Origin: Escherichia hormaechei_A
GTDB lineage: Bacteria; Pseudomonadota; Gammaproteobacteria; Enterobacterales; Enterobacteriaceae
Length of the DNA stretch: 64,000 bases
Assembly: GCA_042434945.1 (NCBI GenBank)
Contig: CP170191.1
Location: 2,046,001-2,110,000, forward strand
Direction of reading: 5' to 3'
Below the pieces are notes generated by a model. The model saw only the letters and a program-made list of their open reading frames with translations, was not told the DNA's origin and did not search any database. Of this stretch, positions 1 to 9,322 are shown piece by piece. Positions within the stretch are counted from its first letter, which is position 1, and every line of letters begins with the position of its first letter. Both the position numbers and the translations under genes were made by a program.

Positions 1-1074
1 TGATGCAGGCGTTAATCCGCGACATCCAGCTCGCGCGCCATAATATTGAGATGGTGTTTTATATCTGGCAGCCCGGCGGCATGGCGGACCAGGTGGCTGA
101 ATCATTAATGGCGGCTGCGCGACGCGGCATTCATTGCCGATTGATGCTCGACTCCGCCGGGAGTGTGGCTTTTTTTCCGCAGCCCGTGGCCCGAGCTAAT
201 GCGTAATGCCGGTATTGAAGTGGTCGAAGCCTTAAAGGTCAATCTGATGCGTGTGTTTTTACGCCGTATGGACCTGCGCCAACATCGCAAGATGATCATG
301 ATCGATAATTACATCGCGTACACCGGCAGCATGAATATGGTCGATCCTCGCTACTTCAAACAAGATGCGGGCGTAGGCAATGGATTGATCTGATGGCGCG
401 TATGGAAGGCCCTATCGCCACCGCGATGGGGATTATTTATTCCTGCGACTGGGAGATTGAAACCGGAAAACGTATTCTGCCGCCACCACCAGATGTCAAT
501 ATTATGCCGTTTGAACAGGCCAGCGGTCACACCATTCACACAATTGCTTCTGGCCCCGGCTTTCCGGAAGATCTCATTCACCAGGCATTATTGACTGCGG
601 CTTATTCGGCGCGTGAATATTTGATCATGACCACGCCCTACTTTGTGCCAAGCGATGATTTACTTCATGCGATTTGCACGGCGGCGCAGCGCGGGGTGGA
701 TGTCAGTATTATCCTTCCGCGAAAAAATGACTCGATGCTGGTCGGCTGGGCCAGTCGCGCATTCTTTACGGAACTGCTGGCTGCTGGGGTTAAAATTTAT
801 CAGTTTGAAGGCGGGTTACTGCATACCAAGAGCGGTGCTGGTCGATGGCGAACTAAGTCTGGTTGGCACAGTTAACCTTGATATGCGTAGTCTGTGGCTA
901 AATTTCGAGATTACCCTGGCAATCGACGATAAAGGTTTGGTGCTGACCTCGCCGCCGTTCAGGACGATTATATTTCGCGTTCACGTCTGGCTCGATGCCC
1001 GTTTATGGCTAAAACGTCCATTATGGCAACGTGTCGCCGAGCGACTGTTTTACTTCTTCAGTCCGTTGCTGTAA
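1..1074 (+). pseudogene. clsA: Cardiolipin synthase A, 3' part, with several frameshifts
   Basis: This is the C-terminal two thirds of cardiolipin synthase A, the inner-membrane phospholipase-D-family enzyme that condenses two phosphatidylglycerols into cardiolipin and glycerol. The start of the gene lies outside the window. Both HKD regions are visible: HRKMIMID near 281-305 and a second beginning HTKS near 820-835. The protein can only be read by changing frame at about 170-180, 375-383, 835-845, 925-940 and 985-995. Each break is a gain or loss of about one base, often in a homopolymer (for example a run of seven T near 171). Between breaks the protein matches E. coli ClsA as I remember it. 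So many small indels without any other decay look more like low-quality sequence than an ageing pseudogene, but a true loss cannot be excluded. Confidence 0.85.
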
Positions 1075-1108
1075 AACGTCGCCAACAGAGGTTAAACAGG
1101 TAGTAACT

Positions 1109-1438
1109 ATGGATATGGATCTAAACAATCGCCTGACTGAAGATGAAACGCTTGAACAGGCCTACGATATTTTTCTCGAACTGGCTGCCGACAATCTCGA
1201 TCCAGCTGATGTTCTGCTGTTCAATCTTCAGTTTGAAGAGCGCGGCGGCGCGGAGTTATTCGATCCGGCGGAAGACTGGCAGGAACATGTTGATTTCGAT
1301 TTGAACCCGGACTTTTTTGCCGAAGTGGTGATTGGCCTTGCAGATGAAGACGGCGGAGAAATTAACGACATCTTTGCCCGCGTCCTGCTGTGCCGCGAGA
1401 AAGATCACAAACTGTGCCATATCCTTTGGCGCGAATAA
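1109..1438 (+). CDS. yciU: YciU family small acidic protein (UPF0263)
   Basis: A 109-residue, strongly acidic protein of unknown function, conserved next to cls in enterobacteria. I chose the ATG at 1109, which gives the family's usual length and starts MDMDLNNRLTEDE. An upstream in-frame ATG at 1031 lies inside cls and is not needed. The first roughly 78 residues agree with E. coli YciU as I recall it. The last 30 carry several substitutions (GLADEDGGEIND, where E. coli has GLADSEDGEIND), so a mosaic switch probably lies near 1335-1350. It follows clsA by 34 bases and ends in a strong terminator. Confidence 0.88.
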   Translation: MDMDLNNRLTEDETLEQAYDIFLELAADNLDPADVLLFNLQFEERGGAELFDPAEDWQEHVDFDLNPDFFAEVVIGLADEDGGEINDIFARVLLCREKDHKLCHILWRE

Positions 1439-1439
1439 T

Positions 1440-1466
1440 AAAAAAGGCTGCCCGCGCAGCCTTTTT
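1440..1466. terminator. Bidirectional rho-independent terminator between yciU and the channel gene
   Basis: The inverted repeat AGGCTGC-CCGC-GCAGCCT is flanked by A-run and T-run on the two sides, so it can end transcription of yciU (+) and of the convergent channel gene (-). Confidence 0.85.
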
Positions 1467-1468
1467 AT

Positions 1469-2305
1469 TTAATCCGGTAAGGCATTTCCACAGCGGTGAC
1501 AAAACCGCGCGCCGGGTTCATGATTCCCCTGCTGACAATTCGGACATTTGCGTTGCTGCTTGCTGTTCTGGAAGGCGCTGCTCATATGGGTGGTAATTAA
1601 CCCCGTCGGAATCGCTATCACAGAATAGCCGATCAGGATAAGAACCGATGCCACAATACGTCCGAGCGGCGTATGCGGGGTAATATCGCCATAGCCCACG
1701 GTGGTCACCGTGACGATAGCCCAGTAAACAGACGCATTAAGCGTGGTAAACCCGTATTTCGGCCCTTCGATTAAATACATCAGGGAGCCAAAAACGATCA
1801 TCACGATAGCAATAAACGAATAGAAGAGAATCAGCTGGTGGCGGGCGCTGACAATGGCAACCCAAAAAACCCGCAGCGACGGCATAAAGCGCAGCAGTTT
1901 GAGAATCCGTAACACACGAATCGCCCGCATTGCACGCCAGGCAAACACATAATTCAGGCTGATCTCAGGCCACAGCCACATGACATACAGCGGCAGGATA
2001 GTGGCTAAATCAATAAATCCCCAGAAGCTGAAAACGTATTTCGCCGGATTTGGCCAGCTAATGACCCTCAGCACATATTCCGCAGTAAACACCAGCGTGA
2101 CAATCAATTCCAGCCAGACGAAAACGTGCCACTCCTCATACGTCATGTGGTACTGCGTTCCGGCGCCGGATTCGATAAAGATAATAATGACGCTAATCAG
2201 CGCAAATAAACCACACAGACCTTCGAAGCGGCGACCGGAAACCGTTTCAGGATCAAATAAAAGGTGATACAGCCGCTGACGGGCCGACGTGAATAATCGC
2301 GACAC
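1469..2305 (-). CDS. Six-helix voltage-gated potassium channel with C-terminal zinc ribbon
   Basis: A 278-residue Kv-type channel subunit, expected to form tetramers in the inner membrane. S1 spans about 32-45, S2 62-80 and S3 93-110. S4 at 123-140 is a textbook voltage sensor, with R124, R127, R130, R133, K136 and R139 at every third position. The pore helix leads to the filter TTVGYGD (201-207). S6 (217-238) contains AIPTGL, comparable to a Pro-x-Pro hinge. The tail carries a zinc-ribbon CxxC...CxxC (C254, C257, C269, C272). The start is GTG at 2305, preceded by GAGGT at a normal distance. E. coli K-12 has kch here, whose product has a RCK domain and is a different protein. The role is inferred to be potassium flux controlled by membrane potential; what the zinc ribbon binds is unknown. 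Confidence 0.85.
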   Translation of the reverse strand: MSRLFTSARQRLYHLLFDPETVSGRRFEGLCGLFALISVIIIFIESGAGTQYHMTYEEWHVFVWLELIVTLVFTAEYVLRVISWPNPAKYVFSFWGFIDLATILPLYVMWLWPEISLNYVFAWRAMRAIRVLRILKLLRFMPSLRVFWVAIVSARHQLILFYSFIAIVMIVFGSLMYLIEGPKYGFTTLNASVYWAIVTVTTVGYGDITPHTPLGRIVASVLILIGYSVIAIPTGLITTHMSSAFQNSKQQRKCPNCQQGNHEPGARFCHRCGNALPD

Positions 2306-2321
2306 ATTAACCTCGAAAAAT

Positions 2322-2346
2322 AAGGGCTGACATTATGTCAGCCCTT
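2322..2346 (-). terminator. Terminator of the opp operon
   Basis: A long perfect hairpin, AAGGGCTGACA / TGTCAGCCCTT. On the minus strand it is followed by ATTTTT, immediately downstream of oppF. Confidence 0.8.
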
Positions 2347-2350
2347 GCGA

Positions 2351-3355
2351 TTATAACGGGTCTACTTTCAGGCAAGAAACGGCGTGTCTGAAACTCCCCT
2401 CCAGAACAGGACGTGTTTTGGCGCACTCTGGACCGGCAATCGGGCAACGGGTACGGAAAACACAACCGGAAGGCGGGTTGATCGGCGACGGTAATTCCCC
2501 TTCCAGTAACTGGATGGTTTTGTTCTTCTCCAGATCCGGATCAGGTATGGGGACTGCCGACATCAATGCCCTGGTGTAAGGATGTAGTGGATTGTGGTAG
2601 ACCTCATCATAGGTCCCCAGTTCTACCGCATGGCCGAGATACATCACCAACACACGATCGGAAATGTGTTTTACCACGGCCAGGTCATGAGCGATAAAAA
2701 TTAATGACAATCCCATCTCACGTTGCAATTGCTGGAGCAGGTTGACCACCTGTGCCTGAATTGACACGTCCAGCGCCGACACCGGCTCATCACAGATAAT
2801 CAGCTTCGGTTCAAGAATAAGAGCACGCGCAATCCCGATACGCTGGCACTGCCCACCAGAGAACTCATGCGGATAGCGGTTAATCAGGTTAGGCAATAAC
2901 CCGACTTTCAGCATCATCGCCTTCACGCGCTCGCGAACTTCCTGGCGTGACATTTTCGGATGATAAGTACGTAGTGGTTCAGCGATGATCTCGCCGATGG
3001 TCATACGCGGGTTTAGCGATGCCAACGGATCCTGGAAAATCATCTGAATATCACTGCGAACGGCACGCCATTCATCGGGTTTCATGCCCAGCAACTCTTT
3101 ACCTAACCAGGCAACATGACCGTCGGTCGCCTTGACCAAACCGATGATGGCGCGAGCAAAGGTGGACTTACCGCATCCCGATTCCCCTACCACACCTAAT
3201 GTTTCCCCTTCATACAGGCGAAGAGTGACACCATCGACGGCTTTGAGCGTTTTCGGCGGTTGCCAGAACCACTGTTTGCCATCTTTGATTTCAAAGTGCA
3301 CTTTAAGATCGGCGATTTCAAGGAGGACTTTTCTTCCTTCAGTTACAGCATTCAT
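2351..3355 (-). CDS. oppF: Oligopeptide ABC importer ATPase OppF
   Basis: One of two cytoplasmic ATPases driving the OppABCDF importer, which brings oligopeptides and recycled murein peptides across the inner membrane. 334 residues. Walker A is GESGCGKST (about 57-65), the signature is FSGGQ (about 165-169), and Walker B is LIICDEP followed by an H-loop (IFIAHD). The C-terminal oligopeptide/dipeptide extension contains the cysteine cluster CVFRTRCPIAGPEC, typical of OppF/DppF and associated in this family with an Fe-S cluster. The gene overlaps oppD by 4 bases (ATGA), so translation is coupled. The sequence is identical to E. coli OppF as I recall it, unlike the channel gene next door. Confidence 0.97.
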   Translation of the reverse strand: MNAVTEGRKVLLEIADLKVHFEIKDGKQWFWQPPKTLKAVDGVTLRLYEGETLGVVGESGCGKSTFARAIIGLVKATDGHVAWLGKELLGMKPDEWRAVRSDIQMIFQDPLASLNPRMTIGEIIAEPLRTYHPKMSRQEVRERVKAMMLKVGLLPNLINRYPHEFSGGQCQRIGIARALILEPKLIICDEPVSALDVSIQAQVVNLLQQLQREMGLSLIFIAHDLAVVKHISDRVLVMYLGHAVELGTYDEVYHNPLHPYTRALMSAVPIPDPDLEKNKTIQLLEGELPSPINPPSGCVFRTRCPIAGPECAKTRPVLEGSFRHAVSCLKVDPL

Positions 3356-4365
3356 AACAGTTCCTCCACCGGTTTAAAGCAAGCACGCAGACGGCCAGGC
3401 GTAAACTCTTCCAGCGGCGGTGCGCTACTACAAATTTCCATCGCATGCGGACAACGTGGCTGGAACGGGCAACCTTTCGGTAATCGCAGCAGGTTTGGCG
3501 GATTACCCGGGATGGTCAACATTGTTTCACCTTCCGCATCGAGACGCGGCACCGCGTTGAGCAAACCGATAGAATAAGGATGAACGGGTTGATAAAAGAC
3601 ATCGCGCGCGTTGCCATATTCCATCGTGCGCCCGGCGTACATTACCAGCACTTTGTCGCAGATCCCCGCCACCACGCCAAGATCGTGGGTGATCATAATG
3701 ATGGCGGTATTAAATTCCCGCTTCAGTTCATTTAATAGCGTCATGATCTGCGCCTGTACGGTGACGTCCAGCGCAGTTGTTGGTTCATCCGCAATCAGCA
3801 GCTTAGGTCGACATAACAAGGCCATCGCAATCATGACTCGCTGACGCATGCCGCCAGAAAATTCGTGCGGGTACATTTTCATGCGTTTACGCGCTTCCGG
3901 CATTTTTACCGCATCGAGCATCCGCACCGACTCTTCAAACGCCTCAGCTTTGCTCATGTTCTTATGCAGCATCAGCACTTCCATCAACTGCTCACCGACG
4001 CGCATATAGGGATTCAACGAAGTCATTGGGTCCTGAAAAATCATTGAGATTTGTTCAGCGCGCAGTTTATTGAGTTCATGCTCTGGCAAATTGAGGATTT
4101 CACGCCCATTGAAGGTTGCCGATCCGCCAATACGTCCGTTGGCAGCCAACAGGCCCATCAACGCAAATGCAGTTTGCGATTTACCCGAACCAGACTCACC
4201 TACAATACCCAGCGTTTCTCCGGCACGTAGGGAAAAATTCAAATCATTGACCGCCGTGACGTCGCCGTCCGGGGTACTAAAGGTGACACGCAAATCTTTC
4301 ACGTTCAGCAGTGCGTCAGCCTGTTGTTGTGCGAGCGGCACAGTTGCAGTTTCAATTACGCTCAT
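3352..4365 (-). CDS. oppD: Oligopeptide ABC importer ATPase OppD
   Basis: Partner ATPase of OppF, 337 residues. It has Walker A GESGSGKS, signature FSGGMRQR, Walker B LLIADEP and the switch histidine in MITHD. The C-terminal Cys-rich extension (CPFQPRCPHAMEIC) is the OppD/DppD hallmark. It lies 11 bases after oppC and overlaps oppF by 4 bases, as in the standard operon. It hydrolyses ATP at the inner face of the OppBC channel. E. coli-like at the protein level. Confidence 0.97.
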   Translation of the reverse strand: MSVIETATVPLAQQQADALLNVKDLRVTFSTPDGDVTAVNDLNFSLRAGETLGIVGESGSGKSQTAFALMGLLAANGRIGGSATFNGREILNLPEHELNKLRAEQISMIFQDPMTSLNPYMRVGEQLMEVLMLHKNMSKAEAFEESVRMLDAVKMPEARKRMKMYPHEFSGGMRQRVMIAMALLCRPKLLIADEPTTALDVTVQAQIMTLLNELKREFNTAIIMITHDLGVVAGICDKVLVMYAGRTMEYGNARDVFYQPVHPYSIGLLNAVPRLDAEGETMLTIPGNPPNLLRLPKGCPFQPRCPHAMEICSSAPPLEEFTPGRLRACFKPVEELL

Positions 4366-4376
4366 GGCTGCACTCC

Positions 4377-5285
4377 TTAACGATCTTTCGGGTCGAGGGC
4401 ATCACGCAAGCCATCGCCGATAAAGTTGAAACAAAACAGCGTCACCACGAGGAATCCCGCTGGGAACAACAATAACCATGGAGAGACTTCCATCGAGTTC
4501 GCGCCATCACTCAGCAATGCACCCCAGCTGCTTAACGGCTCTTGCGTACCCAACCCCAGGAAGCTAAGGAAAGATTCAAAGAGGATCATGCTGGGCACCA
4601 GAAGTGATGCGTAGACCACCACCACACCGAGTACATTCGGCACAATGTGGCGAATAACAATGCCCGATGTCGATACACCGCCAACTTGTGCCGCCTCAAT
4701 AAACTCTTTGCGCTTCAGACTCAGGGTTTGTCCACGCACAATACGAGCCATATCCAGCCAGGAAACCATGCCAATCGCCACGAAAATCAGCAGGATGTTT
4801 TGACCGAAAAAGGTCACAAGCAAAATGACGAAGAACATGAATGGGAAGGAGTTGAGGATTTCCAGCAGACGCATCATTACCGAATCCACTTTACCGCCCA
4901 GATAACCGGAAAGCGAACCATAAAGTGTCCCCACGACCACTGCCACCAGTGCCGCAGCAACACCGACCATGAGTGAGATACGCCCGCCAATCGCAACGCG
5001 CACAAGCAGGTCGCGACCGGATGAGTCAGTACCAAAGTAGTGACCGGACTCCATATCCGGGGCGCTGGACATCATCGCCCAGTCAGTATCGTCATAGGCA
5101 AACTGCGAAAGCATCGGTGCCAGGATTACAAATAACGCGATCAGCACCAGCACTATCAGACTGGCAACCGCCGCACGGTTATGCATAAAACGTCGACGTG
5201 CGTCCTGCCACAAGCTGCGCCCTTCGACCTCCAGCTTTTCACTGAAATTTTCCAGCGTCTCGCTGTTTTTCTTACTTAACATCAT
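4377..5285 (-). CDS. oppC: Oligopeptide ABC importer permease OppC
   Basis: Inner-membrane permease of 302 residues that pairs with OppB to form the peptide channel. Hydrophobic helices are evident at about 41-62 (ASLIVLVLIALFVILAPML) and in five further segments. The cytoplasmic EAA loop is EAAQVGGVSTSGIVIRHIVP, which docks the ATPases. The long N-terminal cytoplasmic segment before helix 1 is normal for OppC/DppC. It starts at the ATG at 5285, 14 bases after oppB. Confidence 0.96.
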   Translation of the reverse strand: MMLSKKNSETLENFSEKLEVEGRSLWQDARRRFMHNRAAVASLIVLVLIALFVILAPMLSQFAYDDTDWAMMSSAPDMESGHYFGTDSSGRDLLVRVAIGGRISLMVGVAAALVAVVVGTLYGSLSGYLGGKVDSVMMRLLEILNSFPFMFFVILLVTFFGQNILLIFVAIGMVSWLDMARIVRGQTLSLKRKEFIEAAQVGGVSTSGIVIRHIVPNVLGVVVVYASLLVPSMILFESFLSFLGLGTQEPLSSWGALLSDGANSMEVSPWLLLFPAGFLVVTLFCFNFIGDGLRDALDPKDR

Positions 5286-5299
5286 CGCGAGCTCCAGTA

Positions 5300-6220
5300 T
5301 CAGTAACGGATTTTCGGGTCGATAACCGCATATAGCACATCGACAATGGCATTAAACAAAATGGTTAACGCACCAACCAGGATGGTCAGGCTTAACACTA
5401 AGGAATAGTCACGGTTCAATGCGCCATTAACGAACAGTTGCCCAATCCCCGGCAAACCATAAATGGTTTCGATGACCATAGAACCGGTAATAATGCCGAC
5501 AAATGCGGGGCCCATATAGGAGAGCACGGGTAACAGAGCAGGTTTTAATGCGTGGCGTAAAATGATCCGCCGCATAGGTAACCCTTTCGCCCGGGCAGTA
5601 CGAATAAAGTTGGAGTGTAATACTTCAATCATAGAGCCACGGGTAATACGCGCAATACTGGCGATATAAGCGAGTGACAACGCCACCATCGGCAATATCA
5701 TGAATTTAAGCGCCCCACCATTCCAGCCACCGCCCGGCAGCCAATGCAAAATGATCGCAAATATCATGACTAATAATGGTGCAACCACAAAACTGGGGAT
5801 AACAACCCCGGTCATTGCCAGGCCCATCACGGTATAGTCCCATTTGGTGTTTTGTTTTAATGCGGCAATAACGCCAGCACTAACACCCAGTATTACCGCA
5901 AGGAAAAATGCTGCGGCTCCCAATTTGGCAGAAACGGGAAAACTGGATGCAACCAGGTCATTGACCGAATAATCTTTATATTTAAACGATGGACCGAAAT
6001 CACCGTGCGCCAGTTGTTTCAGGTAGCTGAAATACTGTGTCATGATCGGATCATTAAGATGATATTTCGCTTCGATATTGGCCATCACTTCTGGCGGTAA
6101 AGTACGTTCGCCGGTAAAAGGGCTTCCCGGCGCGAGGCGCATCATAAAGAACGAAATAGTAATAAGAATAAATAGCGTCGGAATCGCTTCCAGACAGCGA
6201 CGTAGAATAAATTTTAACAT
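5300..6220 (-). CDS. oppB: Oligopeptide ABC importer permease OppB
   Basis: 306-residue inner-membrane permease. The first helix (about 9-27, ending before the conserved RLAPGSPF) is followed by the periplasmic loop and five more helices. The EAA-type loop reads RTARAKGLPMRRIILRHAL. It is the first gene after oppA, from which it is separated by 85 bases. That gap contains no strong terminator that I can see. In E. coli oppA mRNA is more abundant than the rest, which is compatible with this arrangement. Confidence 0.96.
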   Translation of the reverse strand: MLKFILRRCLEAIPTLFILITISFFMMRLAPGSPFTGERTLPPEVMANIEAKYHLNDPIMTQYFSYLKQLAHGDFGPSFKYKDYSVNDLVASSFPVSAKLGAAAFFLAVILGVSAGVIAALKQNTKWDYTVMGLAMTGVVIPSFVVAPLLVMIFAIILHWLPGGGWNGGALKFMILPMVALSLAYIASIARITRGSMIEVLHSNFIRTARAKGLPMRRIILRHALKPALLPVLSYMGPAFVGIITGSMVIETIYGLPGIGQLFVNGALNRDYSLVLSLTILVGALTILFNAIVDVLYAVIDPKIRY

Positions 6221-6305
6221 TGCCCTACCTTCTGGCCTGTGCCTTCTGTAATGCGATAAAAATCAGACACCGTGGAGCAGGACACTCCTGCCCCACGCAT
6301 TGCCA

Positions 6306-7937
6306 TTAGTGCTTCACAATGTACATATTCCGGGTATAGGTATTATCCAGCGGATCTTTGCCGGTATAGCCACCAACCCACGGTTTCACCAGACGCGCAT
6401 TCACGTAGTAATAAACAGGAACAATGGCCGAATCCTTATCCAGCTGTTGTTCTGCTTTAGTGTACAGAGCTGTGCGCTGCGCCTCGTCAGTCACTTTCAG
6501 CGTTTCCGCCATAATGCTGTCAAAGGCCGGGCTCTTATAATGCGCGGTATTCATCGAGCTGTTCGAAAGCATGGTGTTCAGGAAGGAAGTTGGTTCGTTG
6601 TAGTCAGCACACCAGCCTGCACGGGCCACATCAAAAGTACCCTGGTGACGGGTGTCGAGGAACGTTTTCCACTCCTGGTTAACCAGTTTGACGTTTACAC
6701 CAATGTTTTTCTTCCACAATGAAGAGGCAGCAATCGCCAGCTTTTTATGCAGATCGGAGGTGTTATACAGCAGGTTGATGGTCAACGGTTTGTCTGCGGT
6801 ATAACCCGCTTCAGCCAGCAGTTTTTTCGCTTCTTCGTTACGTTTTTCCTGGCTCCAGCCAAACCATTCTGGCTGAGTCAATTTTGCGCCATCAGTATAC
6901 GGTGGAGTGTAACCATAGGCGGGCATGTCGCCCTGCGCTTTCACTTTATTAACAATGATATCGCGGTCCATACCTAGTTTCAGTGCGGTACGCACACGCA
7001 CATCGTTGAATGGCGGTTTCTGGTTGTTAATTTCGTAATAGTAAGTGCACAGGTATGGATCAACGTGAACTTCGTCCGGGATCTCTTTTTTCAGCTTCTG
7101 GAACAATTCGATCGGCATGTTGTTATACGTCATGTCGATTTCACCACTACGGTAGCGGTTGACATCGGTAACTTCAGAAGCAATAGGCAAATAGGTTACC
7201 TGGTTAATAACGGTTTTCGCGTTGTTCCAGTAGGTCGGGCTGCGTTCAAGAACGATTCGTTCGTTTACGACCCAATCTTTTAAGGTATAGGCACCGTTGG
7301 TGACGATATTACCAGGCTGGGTCCATTTTTCGCCGAATTTCTCGATAGCGGCTTTTGGCACCGGTGAAGTTGATGGGTGAACAAGTAATTTATAGAAGTA
7401 CGGAACGGGTTCACTTAAGGTGACTTCTAATGTGTGATCATCAATAGCTTTCACGCCGAGATCGGTAATCGGTTTTTTCCCTTCAAGAATTTCATCAATA
7501 CCGGCGATATGCCCATATTGCAGATAACTGGCATACGGAGAAGCAGTGTTCGGATCAACAGAACGTTGCCAGCTATACACAAAGTCTTGTGCTGTGACTG
7601 GCGTGCCATCAGACCATTTCGCATCTTTACGCAAATGGAAGGTCCAGACTTTCGCGTCTTTATTATCCCAGGATTCAGCGACGCCAGGTGCTGGATGACC
7701 GTCAAGATCGCTGACCAGTAAGCCTTCAAACAGGTCTCGGCTGATATTAGACTCCGGAACACCTTCAATTTTGTGCGGATCTAATGACTGAACTTCTGAA
7801 CCATTGTTACGTACCAGTGTTTGTTTTTCCGCCAGTGTGACGCCTGCGGGTACATCAGCTGCCAGCGCGACATTCCCTGCCATTAGCGCAGCCAGAACGC
7901 CAGCTGCTACTAAACTTCTCTTGGTGATGTTGGTCAT
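6306..7937 (-). CDS. oppA: Periplasmic oligopeptide-binding protein OppA
   Basis: The substrate-binding protein of the Opp importer, 543 residues, abundant in the periplasm. I chose the ATG at 7937 rather than an in-frame ATG 72 bases upstream. It gives the signal peptide MTNITKRSLVAAGVLAALMA with cleavage after ...NVALA, and it is preceded by AGGGAGTCC. The body is SBP family 5 (peptide/nickel binding), for example the ESWDNKDAKVWTFHLRKDAK region. Only two or three residues differ from E. coli OppA as I recall it. In E. coli oppA is repressed by the small RNA GcvB; I could not confirm the pairing site by eye. Confidence 0.97.
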   Translation of the reverse strand: MTNITKRSLVAAGVLAALMAGNVALAADVPAGVTLAEKQTLVRNNGSEVQSLDPHKIEGVPESNISRDLFEGLLVSDLDGHPAPGVAESWDNKDAKVWTFHLRKDAKWSDGTPVTAQDFVYSWQRSVDPNTASPYASYLQYGHIAGIDEILEGKKPITDLGVKAIDDHTLEVTLSEPVPYFYKLLVHPSTSPVPKAAIEKFGEKWTQPGNIVTNGAYTLKDWVVNERIVLERSPTYWNNAKTVINQVTYLPIASEVTDVNRYRSGEIDMTYNNMPIELFQKLKKEIPDEVHVDPYLCTYYYEINNQKPPFNDVRVRTALKLGMDRDIIVNKVKAQGDMPAYGYTPPYTDGAKLTQPEWFGWSQEKRNEEAKKLLAEAGYTADKPLTINLLYNTSDLHKKLAIAASSLWKKNIGVNVKLVNQEWKTFLDTRHQGTFDVARAGWCADYNEPTSFLNTMLSNSSMNTAHYKSPAFDSIMAETLKVTDEAQRTALYTKAEQQLDKDSAIVPVYYYVNARLVKPWVGGYTGKDPLDNTYTRNMYIVKH

Positions 7938-8637
7938 TGTTTTTTGGACTCCCTCATTATAATTACTGGTATTAACCAGCATGTGTAATCCCGGATTGGG
8001 ACCCTGCACAGGCTCGGAGACTTTCTGCTGTCAGGTTACTTTATCGTTACGTATTACTATCACCGACTTTATTTATTCTGGTGATTCAGACGATCACCTT
8101 ATGTCGATTCGTACTGTGTCTCCCCTGTCGAGACACATTATTCTTTCGCGACGCTCTTTAATTGTTAATTATTCTCATTACCAATAAAGAATCGTCTGGC
8201 GGTTGCCCGGAAAGTACCAAATGCGGTTCTTACTCGCCAATACATTTTGCAAAATTGTTAAGCAATTCTCTTTTATTGACCGTATCAGAATCTATAGCTT
8301 GCATCCATGCCTTAACAAACATCTTTCAATTCAATCAAATAGAGATTGGCTAAGCATGTCTATCTTTTTCCTGATTACAGGTTCCAGTAGTGAAATGCAC
8401 AATAATTTAACAATTGATTATTATTTAGCACTTTCCTCTACAGGCAGTGGAATTACTAATATCATTTCAATTATTCTTCAGCAAGCCCAGGATTATGATG
8501 TGGCGAAAATAACATGATGGTGAGGAGAAGCAGTTAAGGAAATCCTTATAACTAACTGTAATTTGAGAAGAATATTTTTACCTATTCCTTTTGCTTTTGA
8601 TAACTGCGCGGGAACAAAGTAAAAATAATGACGAAGT
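7938..8637. other. Long intergenic region upstream of oppA
   Basis: About 700 bases between the oppA start and ychE. The first part must hold the oppA 5' untranslated region and promoter. From about 8160 to 8630 the DNA is AT-rich. Open frames here are short, lack ribosome sites and show no recognisable protein. I see no repeat, tRNA or terminator other than the one assigned to ychE. Confidence 0.5.
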
Positions 8638-8662
8638 AAACGGAGCATGGCAGCTCCGTTTC
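8638..8662 (-). terminator. Probable ychE terminator
   Basis: AAACGGAGC-TGCCAT-GCTCCGTTT forms a nine-base stem directly after the ychE stop. The T-tract is short on the minus strand, so strength is uncertain. Confidence 0.5.
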
Positions 8663-8674
8663 ATTTGAAAGGAA

Positions 8675-9322
8675 TTAATTAAGCAGGCCGGGGAAAATCC
8701 CCTTAATACCAGTAACGATAAATTCAATCCCCAATGCCATCAGCAATAGCCCCATAATACGCGTAATCACGTTGATGCCGGTCTGGCGTAAAACCCGTAC
8801 CAGCCACGGTGCCATGCGGAACAATCCCCAACAACATAAAGCGAACAATGCAATAGCCACAAAGAAACCAAACAGATAGCTAATGCTGTGATAACGCGTA
8901 CCCCAGACGATGGTAGAACTGATCGCCCCTGGCCCCGCCATCAACGGCAACGCCAGTGGCACCACACCAATGCTTTCACGTACCGCGGTTTCTGATTTTT
9001 CTTGCTTGTTCTGTTTATCCTCGCCAAGCTTGCCGCTGATCATCGACATCGCTATTGTCACCACCAGGATACCCCCGGCGATACGGAACGAATCAATTGA
9101 TATACCAAAAAGTTGTAGAATCGTGTCGCCGAGAAAAAGCGAGATCCACAAGATAATGGCCACAGACAGGTTGGCTGTAAGGTTAGTTTTGTTTCGCGCT
9201 GCCGCTGTCTGATAACTGGTCATGCTGATAAAGACGGGAATAATCCCTACCGGGTTGACCAGCGCAAATAACCCGATGAAAAATTTGAAGTAAACGGGAA
9301 AATCAAAAAAGGTCTGAATCAC
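8675..9322 (-). CDS. ychE: MarC/YchE family inner-membrane protein
   Basis: A 215-residue integral membrane protein of the MarC (UPF0056) family, with about six hydrophobic segments. The first (about 12-33) contains the family's ALVNPVGIIPVFI. The second half has LPLMAGPGAISSTI, another MarC hallmark. The transported substrate, if any, is not known. It stands alone between opp and adhE, divergent from adhE. Sequence looks E. coli-like. Confidence 0.9.
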   Translation of the reverse strand: MIQTFFDFPVYFKFFIGLFALVNPVGIIPVFISMTSYQTAAARNKTNLTANLSVAIILWISLFLGDTILQLFGISIDSFRIAGGILVVTIAMSMISGKLGEDKQNKQEKSETAVRESIGVVPLALPLMAGPGAISSTIVWGTRYHSISYLFGFFVAIALFALCCWGLFRMAPWLVRVLRQTGINVITRIMGLLLMALGIEFIVTGIKGIFPGLLN

